DNA of 64,000 nt from Pontibacter russatus (lineage in GTDB: Bacteria > Bacteroidota > Bacteroidia > Cytophagales > Hymenobacteraceae), in the NCBI RefSeq assembly GCF_009931655.1, contig NZ_CP047984.1:1550001-1614000 (forward strand). Reading direction: 5' to 3'. Below are positions 28,930-39,276 of this stretch, piece by piece; position 1 is the stretch's first letter, and each line of letters opens with the position of its first letter. The position numbers were made by a program, and so were the translations under genes. The notes below the pieces were generated by a model. The model saw only the letters and a list, made by a program, of their open reading frames with translations, was not told where the DNA came from and did not search any database.

Positions 28930-31092
28930 TTATATACCGGGTACAAATTTCGGATCTAACTGCATATAGTATTCCAGCGTGTGCGCCGGTTTCTCCACGC
29001 CTGCAGGCAAAGGCCTCTTTGAAAAGGTCTGGAAGTAGAGTAGCACGGCGTCACGCCACCATTCGGCATCACTTTCCTGTATCGCCAGGTACTCCTTTAC
29101 ATGCCTGAAACGCTCCGGGTCCACGCTGCCCTCCAGCGCATCCCATGTGCGCTGCATCTGCCGCACGCTATCCACCCCGGCCTGGTACCGGAGCGCCATT
29201 TCATCCCACAGGGTTCTCCCCGACTCCGTTTTGTAATCCCAGGGCAGGTGGTGGAACCAGAGCAGATATTTTTCAGGAGTTGTCTTCGGGTCGCTGAACT
29301 TCTCCTCCACGGGCGGAAAATACTGGGACAGGGCATCGCTCCCCGATGCGGTGCGGTCGAAGCCAATTCCGTTTTCATCGGCCTTGTGGTAGTACACGGA
29401 GGTCCAGTCGGCGCGGTGCTTGTCCTTTATCCAGGGGCCGGGGCCGTAGTGATGTGACCAACCCATGATGTGGTGCAGGCCGAGCGGGGTCATATAGTTC
29501 ACAACGGCCTCATGCGAGTTCAGCATCATGTTTTTGATGTCCTGCACCACCGCCTCTTCGTTCGAGAACGTCATCCGCACCCATTCTTCGGCTATTTCCT
29601 CGGAGGAGAGATAGGGGTTCCAGGCCAGGCGGCCGAAGGCGTACCAGTTGGCCTGCCCGAAGGGATGCCCGGTCCAGTTGCGGTCTGTGCCGATATTGGC
29701 TACCCCGGCCATGGCAGACAGAGAGTGGTTGTCGAGGCTGCCGTCCACCACATCCGCCACGGTAGAGCCTTCGCCTTTGGCGTAGGTGTCGGCGTCCAGC
29801 ACTTCCTCCCACATGGGGGCGAGGTACGCCAGGTGCGTGCCCTGGCCCAAATACTCCTGCGTTATCTGGAACTCCATCATGAGCGGCGTTTCGGGCATGG
29901 CCCCGAAGAGCGGGTGGAAAGGCTCCCTTGGTTGAAAATCGATGGCGCCGTTTTTCACCTGCAGCAGCACGTTGTCCCTGAACTTGCCGTCCAGCGGCTT
30001 GAACTCGTTGTAAGCCTGCTTTGCCCGGTCGTCGGGCGCCTCGTGGCTGTACACAAAGGCGCGCCACATCACAATGCCGCCGTGGGGAGCCACGGCATCG
30101 GCCAGCATGTTGGCGCCCTCGGCATGTGTCCGTTTATAATTATGCGGACCGGGCTGCCCTTCCGAGTCGGCTTTTACCAGAAAACCGCCGAAGTCAGGGA
30201 TATGGCTGTATATTTCATCTGCCTTTTCTTTCCACCATGCCTGCACCTGCGGGTCCAGCGGGTCCGCCGTTTTCAGGCCGCCGATTTCCATGGGGGCACT
30301 AAACCGGGCGGTCAGGAACACCTTCAGCCCGTAGGGACGGAAAGCATCGGCCAGCGCCTTGGTTTTAATCAGGTATGGCTCGGTGAGCACCAGCGCATTG
30401 GCGTTCACGTTCGTCAGCACGGTGCCGTTGATGCCGATGGAGGCGTTGGCGCGGGCATAGTCTATATAGCGCGGATCGATATAATCCGGCAGTTTGTGCC
30501 AGTCCCAGAGCGAGAAGCCGGCGTAGCCCCGTTCCACCGTTCTGTCGAGGTTGTCCCAGTGGTTGAGCACCCGGTGCTTTGTTTCGGGGCTGTTGCTGAT
30601 GGCAAGGTTGTTTATATCCTGCTGGGTTTGCAGGAGCCGCAGGAAGTGAAAGGCCCCGTACAGCACGCCCACCTCGGTGTTGGCCGCGATGGCCGTCACT
30701 TTCTTTCCGTTGAGGGAGGTGGACAGCAGCAGGTAGCCCTCCTCCCCCACCTCCTGTAGCTTGGACTTTATATCCAGCGAGCGGATCAGGGGCGAGGTTT
30801 CAGGCGTTCCTGCCACCACCGCTCCCTTTTTCGGCAGCTTGTCGGTAACGGGTATGGCTTTCCCCAGCAGCCCCGAGAGCCCTATATTCAGTTCCTTTTC
30901 AATTACCTGCAGCGTTGGGGAGTCTCCTTCCACCACAAGCGCCGAAATGTTTTTCCGGTAGTCTTTGAGCTTGCCGGCATCTTTGATCTGGTCGTACCGC
31001 AGCCACAGGCGGTATCCGTCCTCTGCAAGCGAGCTTTGGGCCGCCAGCAGGAACAACAGGATATAAAAAATAGAAAGGCGTTTAATTATCAT
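28930..31092 (-). CDS. aguA: GH67 alpha-glucuronidase
   Basis: 720 residues, with an N-terminal signal peptide ([25 protein letters not shown]), so periplasmic or outer-envelope. The enzyme releases (4-O-methyl)-glucuronic acid from the non-reducing terminal xylose of xylo-oligosaccharides. The family pattern is complete: [52 protein letters not shown] covering the catalytic acid region, [48 protein letters not shown] and the C-terminal region from [11 protein letters not shown]. Co-directional with lacI-2 upstream (48-base gap) and the SDR downstream, so probably one lacI-2/aguA/SDR transcript. Confidence 0.96.
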   Translation of the reverse strand: MIIKRLSIFYILLFLLAAQSSLAEDGYRLWLRYDQIKDAGKLKDYRKNISALVVEGDSPTLQVIEKELNIGLSGLLGKAIPVTDKLPKKGAVVAGTPETSPLIRSLDIKSKLQEVGEEGYLLLSTSLNGKKVTAIAANTEVGVLYGAFHFLRLLQTQQDINNLAISNSPETKHRVLNHWDNLDRTVERGYAGFSLWDWHKLPDYIDPRYIDYARANASIGINGTVLTNVNANALVLTEPYLIKTKALADAFRPYGLKVFLTARFSAPMEIGGLKTADPLDPQVQAWWKEKADEIYSHIPDFGGFLVKADSEGQPGPHNYKRTHAEGANMLADAVAPHGGIVMWRAFVYSHEAPDDRAKQAYNEFKPLDGKFRDNVLLQVKNGAIDFQPREPFHPLFGAMPETPLMMEFQITQEYLGQGTHLAYLAPMWEEVLDADTYAKGEGSTVADVVDGSLDNHSLSAMAGVANIGTDRNWTGHPFGQANWYAFGRLAWNPYLSSEEIAEEWVRMTFSNEEAVVQDIKNMMLNSHEAVVNYMTPLGLHHIMGWSHHYGPGPWIKDKHRADWTSVYYHKADENGIGFDRTASGSDALSQYFPPVEEKFSDPKTTPEKYLLWFHHLPWDYKTESGRTLWDEMALRYQAGVDSVRQMQRTWDALEGSVDPERFRHVKEYLAIQESDAEWWRDAVLLYFQTFSKRPLPAGVEKPAHTLEYYMQLDPKFVPGI

Positions 31093-31140
31093 TGGATAAG
31101 GATATATGAAAGGAAATAAGGTGCCAGTGAAACAGGCGCG

Positions 31141-32196
31141 CTACAGAGGCGGGGCGGCTGCCGGCTGCTTCTCCGGCTTCATTTTCAGGGACGACTCCCG
31201 CACGATCAATTCAGACCGCAGGGTAACCGTGTTGGGTATGCTGTTGTCTGAGAGCCCGTCCAGGTAGTTTATGAGACTGCGCACGGCCACCTCGCCCATC
31301 TCGTAGCCGGGGTAGTTGATGGTGGTAAGGCTCGGCTCCACCACCCTGGCGATCGGGTCGTTGTTGAACCCCACGATGGCTATATCTCCCGGCACGGCCA
31401 CGCCCGCCTGCTTCAGGGCCTTCATGCAGTTCACGGCGCAGAAGTCGTTCGAGACGAAGATGCCGTCCGGACGCGGCTTCAGCTCCAGTATCTCCCCGGC
31501 GGCTTTGATGCCGTCCTCCTCCGTCAGGCCGTTTGTGATCACCAGCGACTCCCGGAAAGGCAGGTTGTGGTCTATCAGCGCGTATTTATAGCCCTTGAGC
31601 CTGTCGGCGTAAACATTGACTTTCAGGTTGCCGGTGATGTGCGCAATGTTCCGGCAGCCCTGCTCTATCAGGTGCGTGGTGGCTTTGTAGGCCGCCTGCA
31701 CATTGTCTATGATAATGCTGGTGCTTTGCTTGTGCTCGGCCACCCGGTCGTAGAACAGCACCGGAATCCCTTTCCGGAAAAAGGGCTCGAAATGGTCGAT
31801 GTTGCCCGTGTCGTGCGCCAGCGACACCAGCAGGCCGTCCACCCTGCTGTTGTACATCGTTTTGGCGTTCGCCACCTCCTTGCCCACCGTTCCCATCGAC
31901 TGGGTGATGATCAGGTTGTAGCCTGCCGCCGTCGCCACTTTCTCCATCCCCGCCATCACCGACGACTGGAAGCTGCTGTTGAGGAGCGGCACTATCACGC
32001 CGATGGTATGGGTACGCTGCCGCCGCAGGTTGCTGGCAAACAGGTTGGACCGGTACCCCAGCTGGGCGGCCTTCTCAGATATCCGCTGCTTCGTTTTCTT
32101 GTTGACGGCGGGATGGTCGTTCAGGGCCCTGCTCACGGTAGTGGGCGACACGCCCACCCCTTTCGCGATATCATATATGGTGATGTCCTTGTGCAT
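31141..32196 (-). CDS. LacI-family regulator 2 (glucuronoxylan genes)
   Basis: 351 residues from the ATG at 32196, which opens directly into the helix-turn-helix (MHKDITIYDIAKGVGVSPTTVSRALNDHP); an ATG 22 codons earlier is rejected because a perfect operator palindrome sits in that interval. The hinge (NLFASNLRRQ) and a periplasmic-binding-like effector domain follow (HTIGVIVPLLNSSFQ, LFYDRVAE, NIAHITGN, DGIFVSNDFCAVN, IVGFNNDP). It heads an operon with aguA and the SDR. Operators of the TGCAAnCGnTTGCA family lie before its own start, before thuA and before both susC genes, so it is likely the master regulator of the locus. The effector is unknown, probably a uronate or aldouronate. Confidence 0.9.
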   Translation of the reverse strand: MHKDITIYDIAKGVGVSPTTVSRALNDHPAVNKKTKQRISEKAAQLGYRSNLFASNLRRQRTHTIGVIVPLLNSSFQSSVMAGMEKVATAAGYNLIITQSMGTVGKEVANAKTMYNSRVDGLLVSLAHDTGNIDHFEPFFRKGIPVLFYDRVAEHKQSTSIIIDNVQAAYKATTHLIEQGCRNIAHITGNLKVNVYADRLKGYKYALIDHNLPFRESLVITNGLTEEDGIKAAGEILELKPRPDGIFVSNDFCAVNCMKALKQAGVAVPGDIAIVGFNNDPIARVVEPSLTTINYPGYEMGEVAVRSLINYLDGLSDNSIPNTVTLRSELIVRESSLKMKPEKQPAAAPPL

Positions 32197-32225
32197 GTTC
32201 AGATGGGGGTTGAGGTAAGTGTTCT

Positions 32226-32239
32226 TGCAACCGGTTGCA
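32226..32239. promoter_or_regulatory. perfect LacI-type operator of lacI-2
   Basis: TGCAACCGGTTGCA is a perfect 14-base palindrome with a central CG, 30 bases before the lacI-2 ATG. The position fits autoregulation. Centre-to-centre distance to the site at 32384 is 158 bases, close to 15 helical turns. Confidence 0.75.
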
Positions 32240-32383
32240 TGGCTCATGTCGGGCAATTCCATTCATCCGGAGCACTCCTGCTTTTAGCGGGCAGGAACCT
32301 TCGTTTAAATGCTGTAGGCGTGGCTATGCGAATCCTTCTGCTGTGCCATCACCTCCTGTGCCAGGGTAGCTTAAACAAATTTA

Positions 32384-32397
32384 TGAAATCGTTTGCA
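32384..32397. promoter_or_regulatory. LacI-type operator in the lacI-2/thuA intergenic region
   Basis: TGAAATCGTTTGCA fits TGCAAnCGnTTGCA with one change. It lies just upstream of a probable promoter for thuA, and its flanks resemble those of the site at 44025 before susC-2. Confidence 0.65.
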
Positions 32398-32419
32398 ATT
32401 ACCAAGTAATATATTCAAG

Positions 32420-32450
32420 TTTACAGAAGTGGGCAATTACTTTATATTTG
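32420..32450 (+). promoter_or_regulatory. probable promoter of thuA
   Basis: TTTA at 32420-32423 followed after 19 bases by TATATTTG at 32443-32450 matches the Bacteroidota TTTG / TAnnTTTG layout with one change at -33. Confidence 0.45.
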
Positions 32451-32615
32451 CAAGGCGTTTGGCTGCACTTTGGCCGGGCGCAATCCCTGTTGCTGATACC
32501 CATTTAGATTACAGCCGGCAGGCAAAGAAGAAAGGGCCAGAAGCTTACCGCCAGGCCCCTTGCTCCTGCGCCCCACGGAATATATAAACTACGAAGTTAA
32601 CCCAAAAGCAAGTTT

Positions 32616-33473
32616 ATGAAACTCCTCTTAAGTTTAGCCTTCTTTTGTTTTTTATTAGCTGCGCCATGTGCCAGTGCGCAGCCTGCCGGTAAGGTTAACT
32701 GGAAAGATGTGACGGTGCTGGTCTATACCAAGAACGGGAAAGGCTATGTACACGACAACATCCCCAGCGCCGTGAAGGCCATACAGAAGTTGGGGCAGGA
32801 GCAGGGATTTAAGGTAGACGTTACCGACGACCCGGCCGTTTTTACAGAGAACAAGCTGAAAAAATACACCTTCCTGCTGTTTCCCAGCACCAACAACGAC
32901 GTTTTCGACACGGATGAGCAGCGGCTGGCTTTCCGACGGTATATAGAGGCCGGAGGGGGATTCGTTGGCCTGCACTCCGTTACCGGCACCGAGCGCAACT
33001 GGAAATGGTTTAAGATGCTGGTGGGCGGCACCTTCGACTGGCACGTTCCCTTCATGTCGTTTAAGATAAATACCATTGAGCCGGGCCACCCGACGATGCA
33101 GGGCCTCCCGACGGTGTGGGAGCGGGAAGACGAGTGTTATTTCACGAAAGAGATGTACCCGGGCATCAACGTGCTGATGGCGCACGATTTGAGCTCATTT
33201 GACCAGAAGCAGCAGGAGGAAATCAAAAAGCACACGGGCTCTTTCGCCAATTACTTCCCGGCAGCCTGGTATCAGCACTTCGACGGCGGCACTGTGTGGG
33301 TCACAACCCTGGGCCACGACAAGAAAAGCTACCAGGACCCCACCTACCTCAGGCATGTGCTCCAGGGGATGCATTTTGTGGCCAGCCAATCCGGGAAGCT
33401 CGATTTCAAAAAGGCCTATGCCACTTCCAGGGATACTCCTCTGAAGTTCGCCAAAGCCGATGAAATAAACTAA
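32616..33473 (+). CDS. secreted ThuA-domain protein
   Basis: 285 residues. Signal peptide MKLLLSLAFFCFLLAAPCASAQ, then the ThuA (glutamine-amidotransferase-like) fold: VTVLVYTKNGKGYVHDNIPSAVKAI, YTFLLFPSTNNDVFD, RRYIEAGGGFVGLHSVTGTERNWKWF, FFAKE-like segment FTKEMYPGINVL, and the C-terminal GGTVWVTTLGHDKKSY with LRHVLQGMHFVA. ThuA proteins are linked genetically to disaccharide and 3-keto-sugar metabolism, but the reaction is not established. First gene of a plus-strand run leading through uxuA to the PQQ-type dehydrogenases. It is a homologue of the frameshifted lipoprotein at 10199, with which it shares the motif order. Confidence 0.85.
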   Translation: MKLLLSLAFFCFLLAAPCASAQPAGKVNWKDVTVLVYTKNGKGYVHDNIPSAVKAIQKLGQEQGFKVDVTDDPAVFTENKLKKYTFLLFPSTNNDVFDTDEQRLAFRRYIEAGGGFVGLHSVTGTERNWKWFKMLVGGTFDWHVPFMSFKINTIEPGHPTMQGLPTVWEREDECYFTKEMYPGINVLMAHDLSSFDQKQQEEIKKHTGSFANYFPAAWYQHFDGGTVWVTTLGHDKKSYQDPTYLRHVLQGMHFVASQSGKLDFKKAYATSRDTPLKFAKADEIN

Positions 33474-33495
33474 GGCATCTATCGCATAGGCTGTT

Positions 33496-33531
33496 TCCGG
33501 CTCTGTTTATGCCATATAGAGCAGAGCCGGA
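33496..33531 (+). terminator. possible attenuator/terminator hairpin after thuA
   Basis: TCCGGCTCTG and CAGAGCCGGA pair perfectly across a 16-base loop, 23 bases past the thuA stop. No T run follows, so it could equally be an mRNA-stabilising hairpin. Confidence 0.4.
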
Positions 33532-33722
33532 GAAGCAGCAAATGAGAATCGAAGTAGTTCAGCGCATGGGAGCGGTGCCTGGTTCGGGTGTTTTCCCACC
33601 CGCTATTTCTGCTCCCAGCGAAACCGCTGCCACGGGCGTCAGGAACTGCGAAGGCGCTATATGGCATATATACCCGTCGGCTTCTACATTATTTTTAGTC
33701 GCCTAACAAAATTATATAGCAT

Positions 33723-34889
33723 ATGAAAATGCGGCAAACGTGGCGCTGGTTCGGCCCCCAGGATCCGGTAACACTACAGGATATAAAACAAACCGGGGCC
33801 GAGGGAATCGTATCAGCCCTGCACCATATACCCCACGGGGAGGTGTGGCCGGTGGCGGAAATACAAAAGCGCAAAGCCGAGATAGAGGCGGCCGGGCTGA
33901 CCTGGGATGTCGTTGAAAGCGTAACCATCCACGAGTCCATCAAAACGCGCACCGGGAATTACCAACACTACATCGATCTATACAAAGCGTCGCTGCGCAA
34001 CATCGCGGCCTGCGGCATCAGGACAGTGACCTACAACTTCATGCCGGTAAACGACTGGACGCGCACCGACCTGGACATGGTAATGCCTGACGGCTCCAGG
34101 GCGCTGTATTTTAACTGGTTTGATCTGGCCGTGTTCGATGTCCATATACTGAAGCGAAAGAATGCGGCGCAGGACTACAGCCAGGCGGTTTTGCAGGAGG
34201 CGGAGAGCAGGTTTAAGCGGTACACGCAGGAGCAACTGGACTATCTGGTGAACATCGTCATGTTCGGGATTCCGGGGGAGAAAAAGCAGACCCTGGAGCA
34301 GATGCGCGAAAAACTGGAATGGTATCAGGCCATCGACCGGGACGCGCTGCGCGAGAACCTGAGGCATTTCCTGCGGGAGATCATACCTGTCGCAGAGGAG
34401 CTGGGCCTTAAGATGGCTATCCACCCCGATGATCCTCCCTTTAATATTTTAGGCCTGCCCCGCATCGTGAGCACAGCCGACGATTTGAGATATATTCTTT
34501 CCGCCGTGCCGGGCAAAAGCAACGGCATCTGTTTCTGCACCGGCTCGCTGGGGGCCAGTGCCCAGAACGACCTGGTGCAAATGGCGAGGGAAGCGGGCGA
34601 CCGCATTCATTTCGTGCATTTGCGCAATGTGTCCAAGGATGCGCACGGCAACTTTTTTGAGGACGACCACCTGGGCGGCGATGTAGACATGTATGCCGTC
34701 ATGAAAGAAATCCTGAGCATCCAGCAAGGGCTAAGCGAGCCGATTCCCTTCAGGCCGGACCACGGCCACCAGATGCTGGACGACCTGAATAAAGTCACCA
34801 ACCCGGGCTACTCCTGCATCGGCCGGATGCGGGGGCTGGCAGAGCTGCGGGGCCTGCAGGAGGGCATCTGCCGCTCCGAGGGCTGGTAG
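33723..34889 (+). CDS. uxuA: mannonate dehydratase UxuA
   Basis: 388 residues, cytoplasmic, TIM-barrel. Dehydrates D-mannonate to 2-keto-3-deoxygluconate in the glucuronate pathway. Family sequences are clear: QTWRWFGPQDPVTLQDIKQ at the start, ALHHIPHGEVWP, WDVVESVTIHE, TVTYNFMPVNDWTRTD, KMAIHPDDPPFNILGLPRIVS with metal ligands, GICFCTGSLGA, IHFVHLRNV, and FRPDHGHQMLDD. Length matches the family. It lies 249 bases downstream of thuA and 54 bases upstream of a Gfo/Idh-type lipoprotein gene. No glucuronate isomerase gene (uxaC) is in the window; it must be elsewhere. Confidence 0.96.
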   Translation: MKMRQTWRWFGPQDPVTLQDIKQTGAEGIVSALHHIPHGEVWPVAEIQKRKAEIEAAGLTWDVVESVTIHESIKTRTGNYQHYIDLYKASLRNIAACGIRTVTYNFMPVNDWTRTDLDMVMPDGSRALYFNWFDLAVFDVHILKRKNAAQDYSQAVLQEAESRFKRYTQEQLDYLVNIVMFGIPGEKKQTLEQMREKLEWYQAIDRDALRENLRHFLREIIPVAEELGLKMAIHPDDPPFNILGLPRIVSTADDLRYILSAVPGKSNGICFCTGSLGASAQNDLVQMAREAGDRIHFVHLRNVSKDAHGNFFEDDHLGGDVDMYAVMKEILSIQQGLSEPIPFRPDHGHQMLDDLNKVTNPGYSCIGRMRGLAELRGLQEGICRSEGW

Positions 34890-34943
34890 CGGCCGACTCC
34901 GGACAGACAGATGTATATATAAACAGGAACTCATTCTTCACCT

Positions 34944-36380
34944 ATGCTAAAAGGGACCTTCACCTTCACACTGCAGGCATTACTTTTATCGCTGATGGTT
35001 TCATGCTCCACTAAAACGCAGGAAGCGGATACGGCCCATGACAAGGCCGCTGCGACATCATCCGGAGATATAAAACTCATGATCCTGGACCCGGGGCACT
35101 TCCATGCGGCGCTGGTACAGAAGACGATGTATGAGAATGTGGACTCGGTGGTACACGTATATGCCCCCGCAGGAGACGACGTGCAGGGCTACCTCAGCAT
35201 CGTCGAGTCTTACAACACCCGCCCCGAAAATCCGACCGCATGGAAACAGGTGGTATATACCGGGGAGGATTACCTCCGGAAAATGCTGGCAGAAAAGCCG
35301 GGCAATGTGGTGGTGCTGGCCGGGAACAACCAGAAAAAGACAGAGTATATCAAAACCTCGGTAGACGCCGGCCTGAACGTGCTGGCCGACAAGCCCATGG
35401 CCATCGACACGGAGAGCTTTGAGCTGCTAAAGGAGGCTTTCGCATCAGCCAAAGAAAACGACGTGCTGCTCTACGACATCATGACGGAGCGCTACGAGAT
35501 TACCACCATGCTGCAACGGGAGCTTTCCATGCTGCCCGAGGTGTTCGGAACGCTGCAGAAAGGCACCCCCGCTGACCCGGCTATCACGAAAGAGAGCGTA
35601 CATCATTTCTTCAAATACGTTTCGGGCATGCCGCTGAAGCGCCCGGCCTGGTTTTTTGACGTGACCCAGGAGGGAGAGGGCATTGTGGATGTGACAACGC
35701 ACCTGGTGGATCTGGTGCAATGGGAATGCTTCCCGGAGCAGGTTATTGATTATGAACAGGATATAAACATAACGGGCGCCCGCCGCTGGGCGACAGAGCT
35801 TACCCCCGACAAGTTCAGACAAGTGACCAAAACAGCCGCCTACCCGGCTTACCTTACAAAGGATATGGGAAAGGACAGCCTGCTTGCCGTGTATTCCAAC
35901 GGCGAGATCAACTACCAGATAAAGGGCGTGAACGCCAAGGTGTCGGTTATATGGAATTACCAGGCGCCTGAAGGAGCCGGTGACACGCACTTCTCCATGA
36001 TGAAAGGCACGAAAGCCAATCTGGTCATTCGCCAGGGGAAGGAACAGAATTACAAACCGCAGCTCTTTATTGAGCCAGCCAGGGGTACGGATATGAGTGC
36101 ATTCGAAAAAGCTTTAAAAGCAAACCTGGCTACCATACAGCAGAAATACCCTGGGGTAGACGTGCAAAAATCCGGAAATGCCTGGACCGTTGTGGTGCCG
36201 GAGTCCTATCACAACGGACACGAAGCGCACTTCGGACAGGTAACGGAGAAGTATCTGCAGTATCTGGCCGAAGGCAAAATGCCGGATTGGGAAGTGCCTA
36301 ACATGATTGCCAAATATTACACCACAACCAAGGCACTGGAAATAGCCAAACAGACGGGCAATCAGGCTTCCAGGAAATAG
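34944..36380 (+). CDS. Gfo/Idh/MocA-like oxidoreductase lipoprotein
   Basis: 478 residues. The N-terminus (MLKGTFTFTLQALLLSLMVSC) is a lipoprotein signal with Cys near residue 21. The body starts LMILDPGHFHAALVQ, then holds VVLAGNNQKKTEYIKTSVDAGLNVLADKPMAID (Rossmann-type region with the conserved DKP Lys), YDIMTERYEITTMLQ and an unusual C-terminal half (WFFDVTQEGEGIVDVTTHLVDLVQW) seen in a family annotated as putative oxidoreductase C-terminal domain. The usual GxGxxG at the N-terminus is replaced by DPGHFH, so cofactor binding may differ from typical members. Probably exported to the envelope. Follows uxuA by 54 bases. Confidence 0.75.
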   Translation: MLKGTFTFTLQALLLSLMVSCSTKTQEADTAHDKAAATSSGDIKLMILDPGHFHAALVQKTMYENVDSVVHVYAPAGDDVQGYLSIVESYNTRPENPTAWKQVVYTGEDYLRKMLAEKPGNVVVLAGNNQKKTEYIKTSVDAGLNVLADKPMAIDTESFELLKEAFASAKENDVLLYDIMTERYEITTMLQRELSMLPEVFGTLQKGTPADPAITKESVHHFFKYVSGMPLKRPAWFFDVTQEGEGIVDVTTHLVDLVQWECFPEQVIDYEQDINITGARRWATELTPDKFRQVTKTAAYPAYLTKDMGKDSLLAVYSNGEINYQIKGVNAKVSVIWNYQAPEGAGDTHFSMMKGTKANLVIRQGKEQNYKPQLFIEPARGTDMSAFEKALKANLATIQQKYPGVDVQKSGNAWTVVVPESYHNGHEAHFGQVTEKYLQYLAEGKMPDWEVPNMIAKYYTTTKALEIAKQTGNQASRK

Positions 36381-36540
36381 AGGCGCGTCAGGAAGGGCTT
36401 GCGTGTACAGCTATATATAACCCAACGGGCATAGGTGGGTCTCCTGTTAACAGCGCTCATATATTTATATATACCGCAGCTTTATATATAAATACATGAT
36501 CAACAATGCACTACCACACCATTCCATATAAAAGCGCTTT

Positions 36541-39276
36541 ATGTTAAGGAGAAAGCACTTGTTGAGAACCTGTCTTCTACCGCTGTTGCATGCTTCTGTG
36601 GCTGTCTTGCTGTGCTGCTGCAAGCAGGCGGCTGAAGTGAGTGTAGCAAAGGAAACTGTTGGCTCAAAAGAAAAGCCTGGTCCTCCCGAAGCCGCTGCGG
36701 CAGACGTGACGGCAGAAAGCCGCTTCACCAAGGTAGTTCTTTCCGATGACCTGAATGAGCCCATGGAACTGGCCGTGGCACCCGACGAACGCGTGTTCTT
36801 TATCGAGCGTGCGGGGAATTTCTATATGTATGATCCCCGGTTAAAGAAGACCCGGCTGCTGCATGCATTTGAATTTCCTGCAAAGGCCGTGAACGCCCTG
36901 AACGGCTTGCTGGGCCTGACCCTGGACCCCGACTTCAGACAGAATGATTATATATACTTCTTCAAAACGGCAAATGACAGCAGCCAGTACCGGCAACAGA
37001 TTTCCCGCTTTAAATTAACGGGAGACAATAACCTGGATCTGAAGTCAGAAAAAGTGATCCTCGAGATCCCCATCGATGTGGCAGGACGGACCCATACCGG
37101 GGGCTCTTTAGCCTGGGACAAAGACAGGAACCTCTATATAGCGACAGGGGACAACACCAGCGCGACAGAATCGGACGGCTTCGCCCCGATCAATGAACTG
37201 CCCGGACGCCTGAACTTTGACGCGCAGCGCTCATCCGGCAACACCAACGACCTCCGGGGAAAAATCCTGCGGATACACCCCGAGCCGGACGGCACCTACA
37301 CCATCCCGAAAGACAACCTGTTTCCGGCAGGCACGCCCGATACCCGCCCGGAGATTTATGTGATGGGGGCGCGCAACCCCTACCGGATTTCTGTGGATAC
37401 GGCCACCTCCGCGGTGTATTGGGGCGATGTGGGACCGGACGCTGGCACCAGCGGCTCCCGGGGCTCCAAAGGCTTCGATGAGTTTAACCAGGCCAGGGAG
37501 GCGGGCAACTATGGCTGGCCCTACTTTATCGGTGACAACAGGGCCTACAGCGACTACGACTTTGCCACAAAAACCATCGGCCAGCCCTTTGATGCAAAGG
37601 CGCCGGTAAACAACTCCCCGAACAACACGGGGGCTGCCACCCTGCCCCCGGCCCAAAAGGCGCTCATCTGGTATCCGTACGACCAGTCAAACGAGTTTCC
37701 TGCGCTGGGCACCGGCGGCCGGTCCGCCATGGCGGGCCCTGTGTACCATTATGACCCAAACCTCCCGTCAGAAACAAAGCTCCCCCAATATTACGACAAG
37801 GCGCTGTTCATTATGGATTGGATGCGCAACTGGATATTTGCCGTGCGCCTGGACACAGCCCTGCACTACAAAAGCATGGAGCCTTTTATGCCGGTAACTG
37901 GAAACTTTATTCGTCCGGTGGATATGGAGATAGGGCCTGACGGGGCGGTTTACCTGTTAGAGTATGGAACGGTATATGGGAAAGACAATCCGGATGCCCG
38001 CCTGGTCCGCATCGACTATAATGCAGGCAACCGCGCCCCGGTGGCTCAGATCATCACCACAGACACCATCGGGCTGGCTCCGTTTAAGGTAGCGTTCAGC
38101 AGCAAAAGTTATGATCATGATGCGGAAGATCGGCTAACCTATGCATGGCGCTTCGGGGACGGCGGTATAACTTCTACGGAGCCCAACCCTACCCACACGT
38201 ACAGCAGGGATGGCATCTACAAAGCCACACTTAAAGTAACTGACCCGGCAGGAAAGGCGGACACGGACACACTGGAGATAAAAGTAGGCAACACCCTCCC
38301 GGAAATTTCCATCCAGCTGGTGGGCAACAGTTCCTTTTTCTCCGAAGATCGGACGCCCATAAAATACACCGTACGCGTCGAGGACAGGGAGGACAAAGAA
38401 ATTGACGAAGATAAAGTACTTGTGACCCTGAACTATACCGAGAACCCGACCAGCATGAGGGAGCTGATGAGGCACGCGCAGAACCCGGGAGCCTTCGATT
38501 TAGGGAAAAGCCTGATGGAGAACAGCGACTGCAAAGCCTGCCACCAACTGGATAAAACATCCGTAGGACCGGCTTTCATGGACGTAGCAAAGCGGTACCA
38601 GGGCGACGAGACCGCTACAGCCCGCCTGGCGAACAAGATAATAACCGGAGGGGGAGGTGTTTGGGGAGACGGTGCCATGAACGCCCATCCACAGCTGTCC
38701 AGAGAGGAAGCCTCAGATATTGTTAAATACATACTGACCCTCTCCACCCGGAAACCAGTTGAGTCGCTGCCGCTGCAGGGCACGCTTGTGCTGAAAGACC
38801 ACGTTGGCAAAGCCGGCAAGGGCAGGTATCTGCTCACCGCCTCCTACACCGACAAAGGAGGGGCAATCACACCACTCAGCGCAAGCCGGACGCTGGTGCT
38901 GCGCCCGGCTAAAGTACAGGCAGCGGAAGCGGACACGCTGTACCATCTAGATAAAAAAGGCGACAAACTGGAGATACCGGGAGAGCAATCTTACTTCGTG
39001 CTGATGAATGTTGACCTGAAGGCCATAGACCGGCTGGCTTTTCGCTATGCATCCCAAAACCAGGAAGCCGCCGTTGAAGTCCACATCGATTCCCTTGCAG
39101 GCCCGGTCATCAGCGCGCTGCATATTAAGCCCACCCAAAGCCTGAAAAACTTTGTGGAGGTGAATGCGCCTGTACGGGACCCGGGCGGAACACACGACTT
39201 ATTTTTCCTCTTCAAAGGGAAAAACGCTTCGGCTGAGGCCAGCGCCCTGCTCGACTGGATCCGGTTCGGGCAGTAA
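36541..39276 (+). CDS. PQQ-type sugar dehydrogenase-PKD-cytochrome c-CBM fusion, exported
   Basis: 911 residues with an N-terminal lipoprotein-like signal (LLCCCKQ near residues 21-28). Order: a beta-propeller of the soluble glucose/sorbosone dehydrogenase type (about 60-490: VFFIERAGNFYMYD, HTGGSLAWDKDRNLYIATGDN, LRGKILRIHPEPDG, GARNPYRISVD, EAGNYGWPYFIGDN, PVDMEIGPDGAVYLLEYG), a PKD domain (about 500-580: YAWRFGDGGITSTEPNPTHTY), a linker, a cytochrome c domain with the haem site CKACH near residue 663, and a C-terminal CBM6-like beta domain (about 770-911). The sequence fits oxidation of a sugar with electron transfer through its own haem. Whether PQQ is truly bound is unproven. Confidence 0.85.
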   Translation: MLRRKHLLRTCLLPLLHASVAVLLCCCKQAAEVSVAKETVGSKEKPGPPEAAAADVTAESRFTKVVLSDDLNEPMELAVAPDERVFFIERAGNFYMYDPRLKKTRLLHAFEFPAKAVNALNGLLGLTLDPDFRQNDYIYFFKTANDSSQYRQQISRFKLTGDNNLDLKSEKVILEIPIDVAGRTHTGGSLAWDKDRNLYIATGDNTSATESDGFAPINELPGRLNFDAQRSSGNTNDLRGKILRIHPEPDGTYTIPKDNLFPAGTPDTRPEIYVMGARNPYRISVDTATSAVYWGDVGPDAGTSGSRGSKGFDEFNQAREAGNYGWPYFIGDNRAYSDYDFATKTIGQPFDAKAPVNNSPNNTGAATLPPAQKALIWYPYDQSNEFPALGTGGRSAMAGPVYHYDPNLPSETKLPQYYDKALFIMDWMRNWIFAVRLDTALHYKSMEPFMPVTGNFIRPVDMEIGPDGAVYLLEYGTVYGKDNPDARLVRIDYNAGNRAPVAQIITTDTIGLAPFKVAFSSKSYDHDAEDRLTYAWRFGDGGITSTEPNPTHTYSRDGIYKATLKVTDPAGKADTDTLEIKVGNTLPEISIQLVGNSSFFSEDRTPIKYTVRVEDREDKEIDEDKVLVTLNYTENPTSMRELMRHAQNPGAFDLGKSLMENSDCKACHQLDKTSVGPAFMDVAKRYQGDETATARLANKIITGGGGVWGDGAMNAHPQLSREEASDIVKYILTLSTRKPVESLPLQGTLVLKDHVGKAGKGRYLLTASYTDKGGAITPLSASRTLVLRPAKVQAAEADTLYHLDKKGDKLEIPGEQSYFVLMNVDLKAIDRLAFRYASQNQEAAVEVHIDSLAGPVISALHIKPTQSLKNFVEVNAPVRDPGGTHDLFFLFKGKNASAEASALLDWIRFGQ

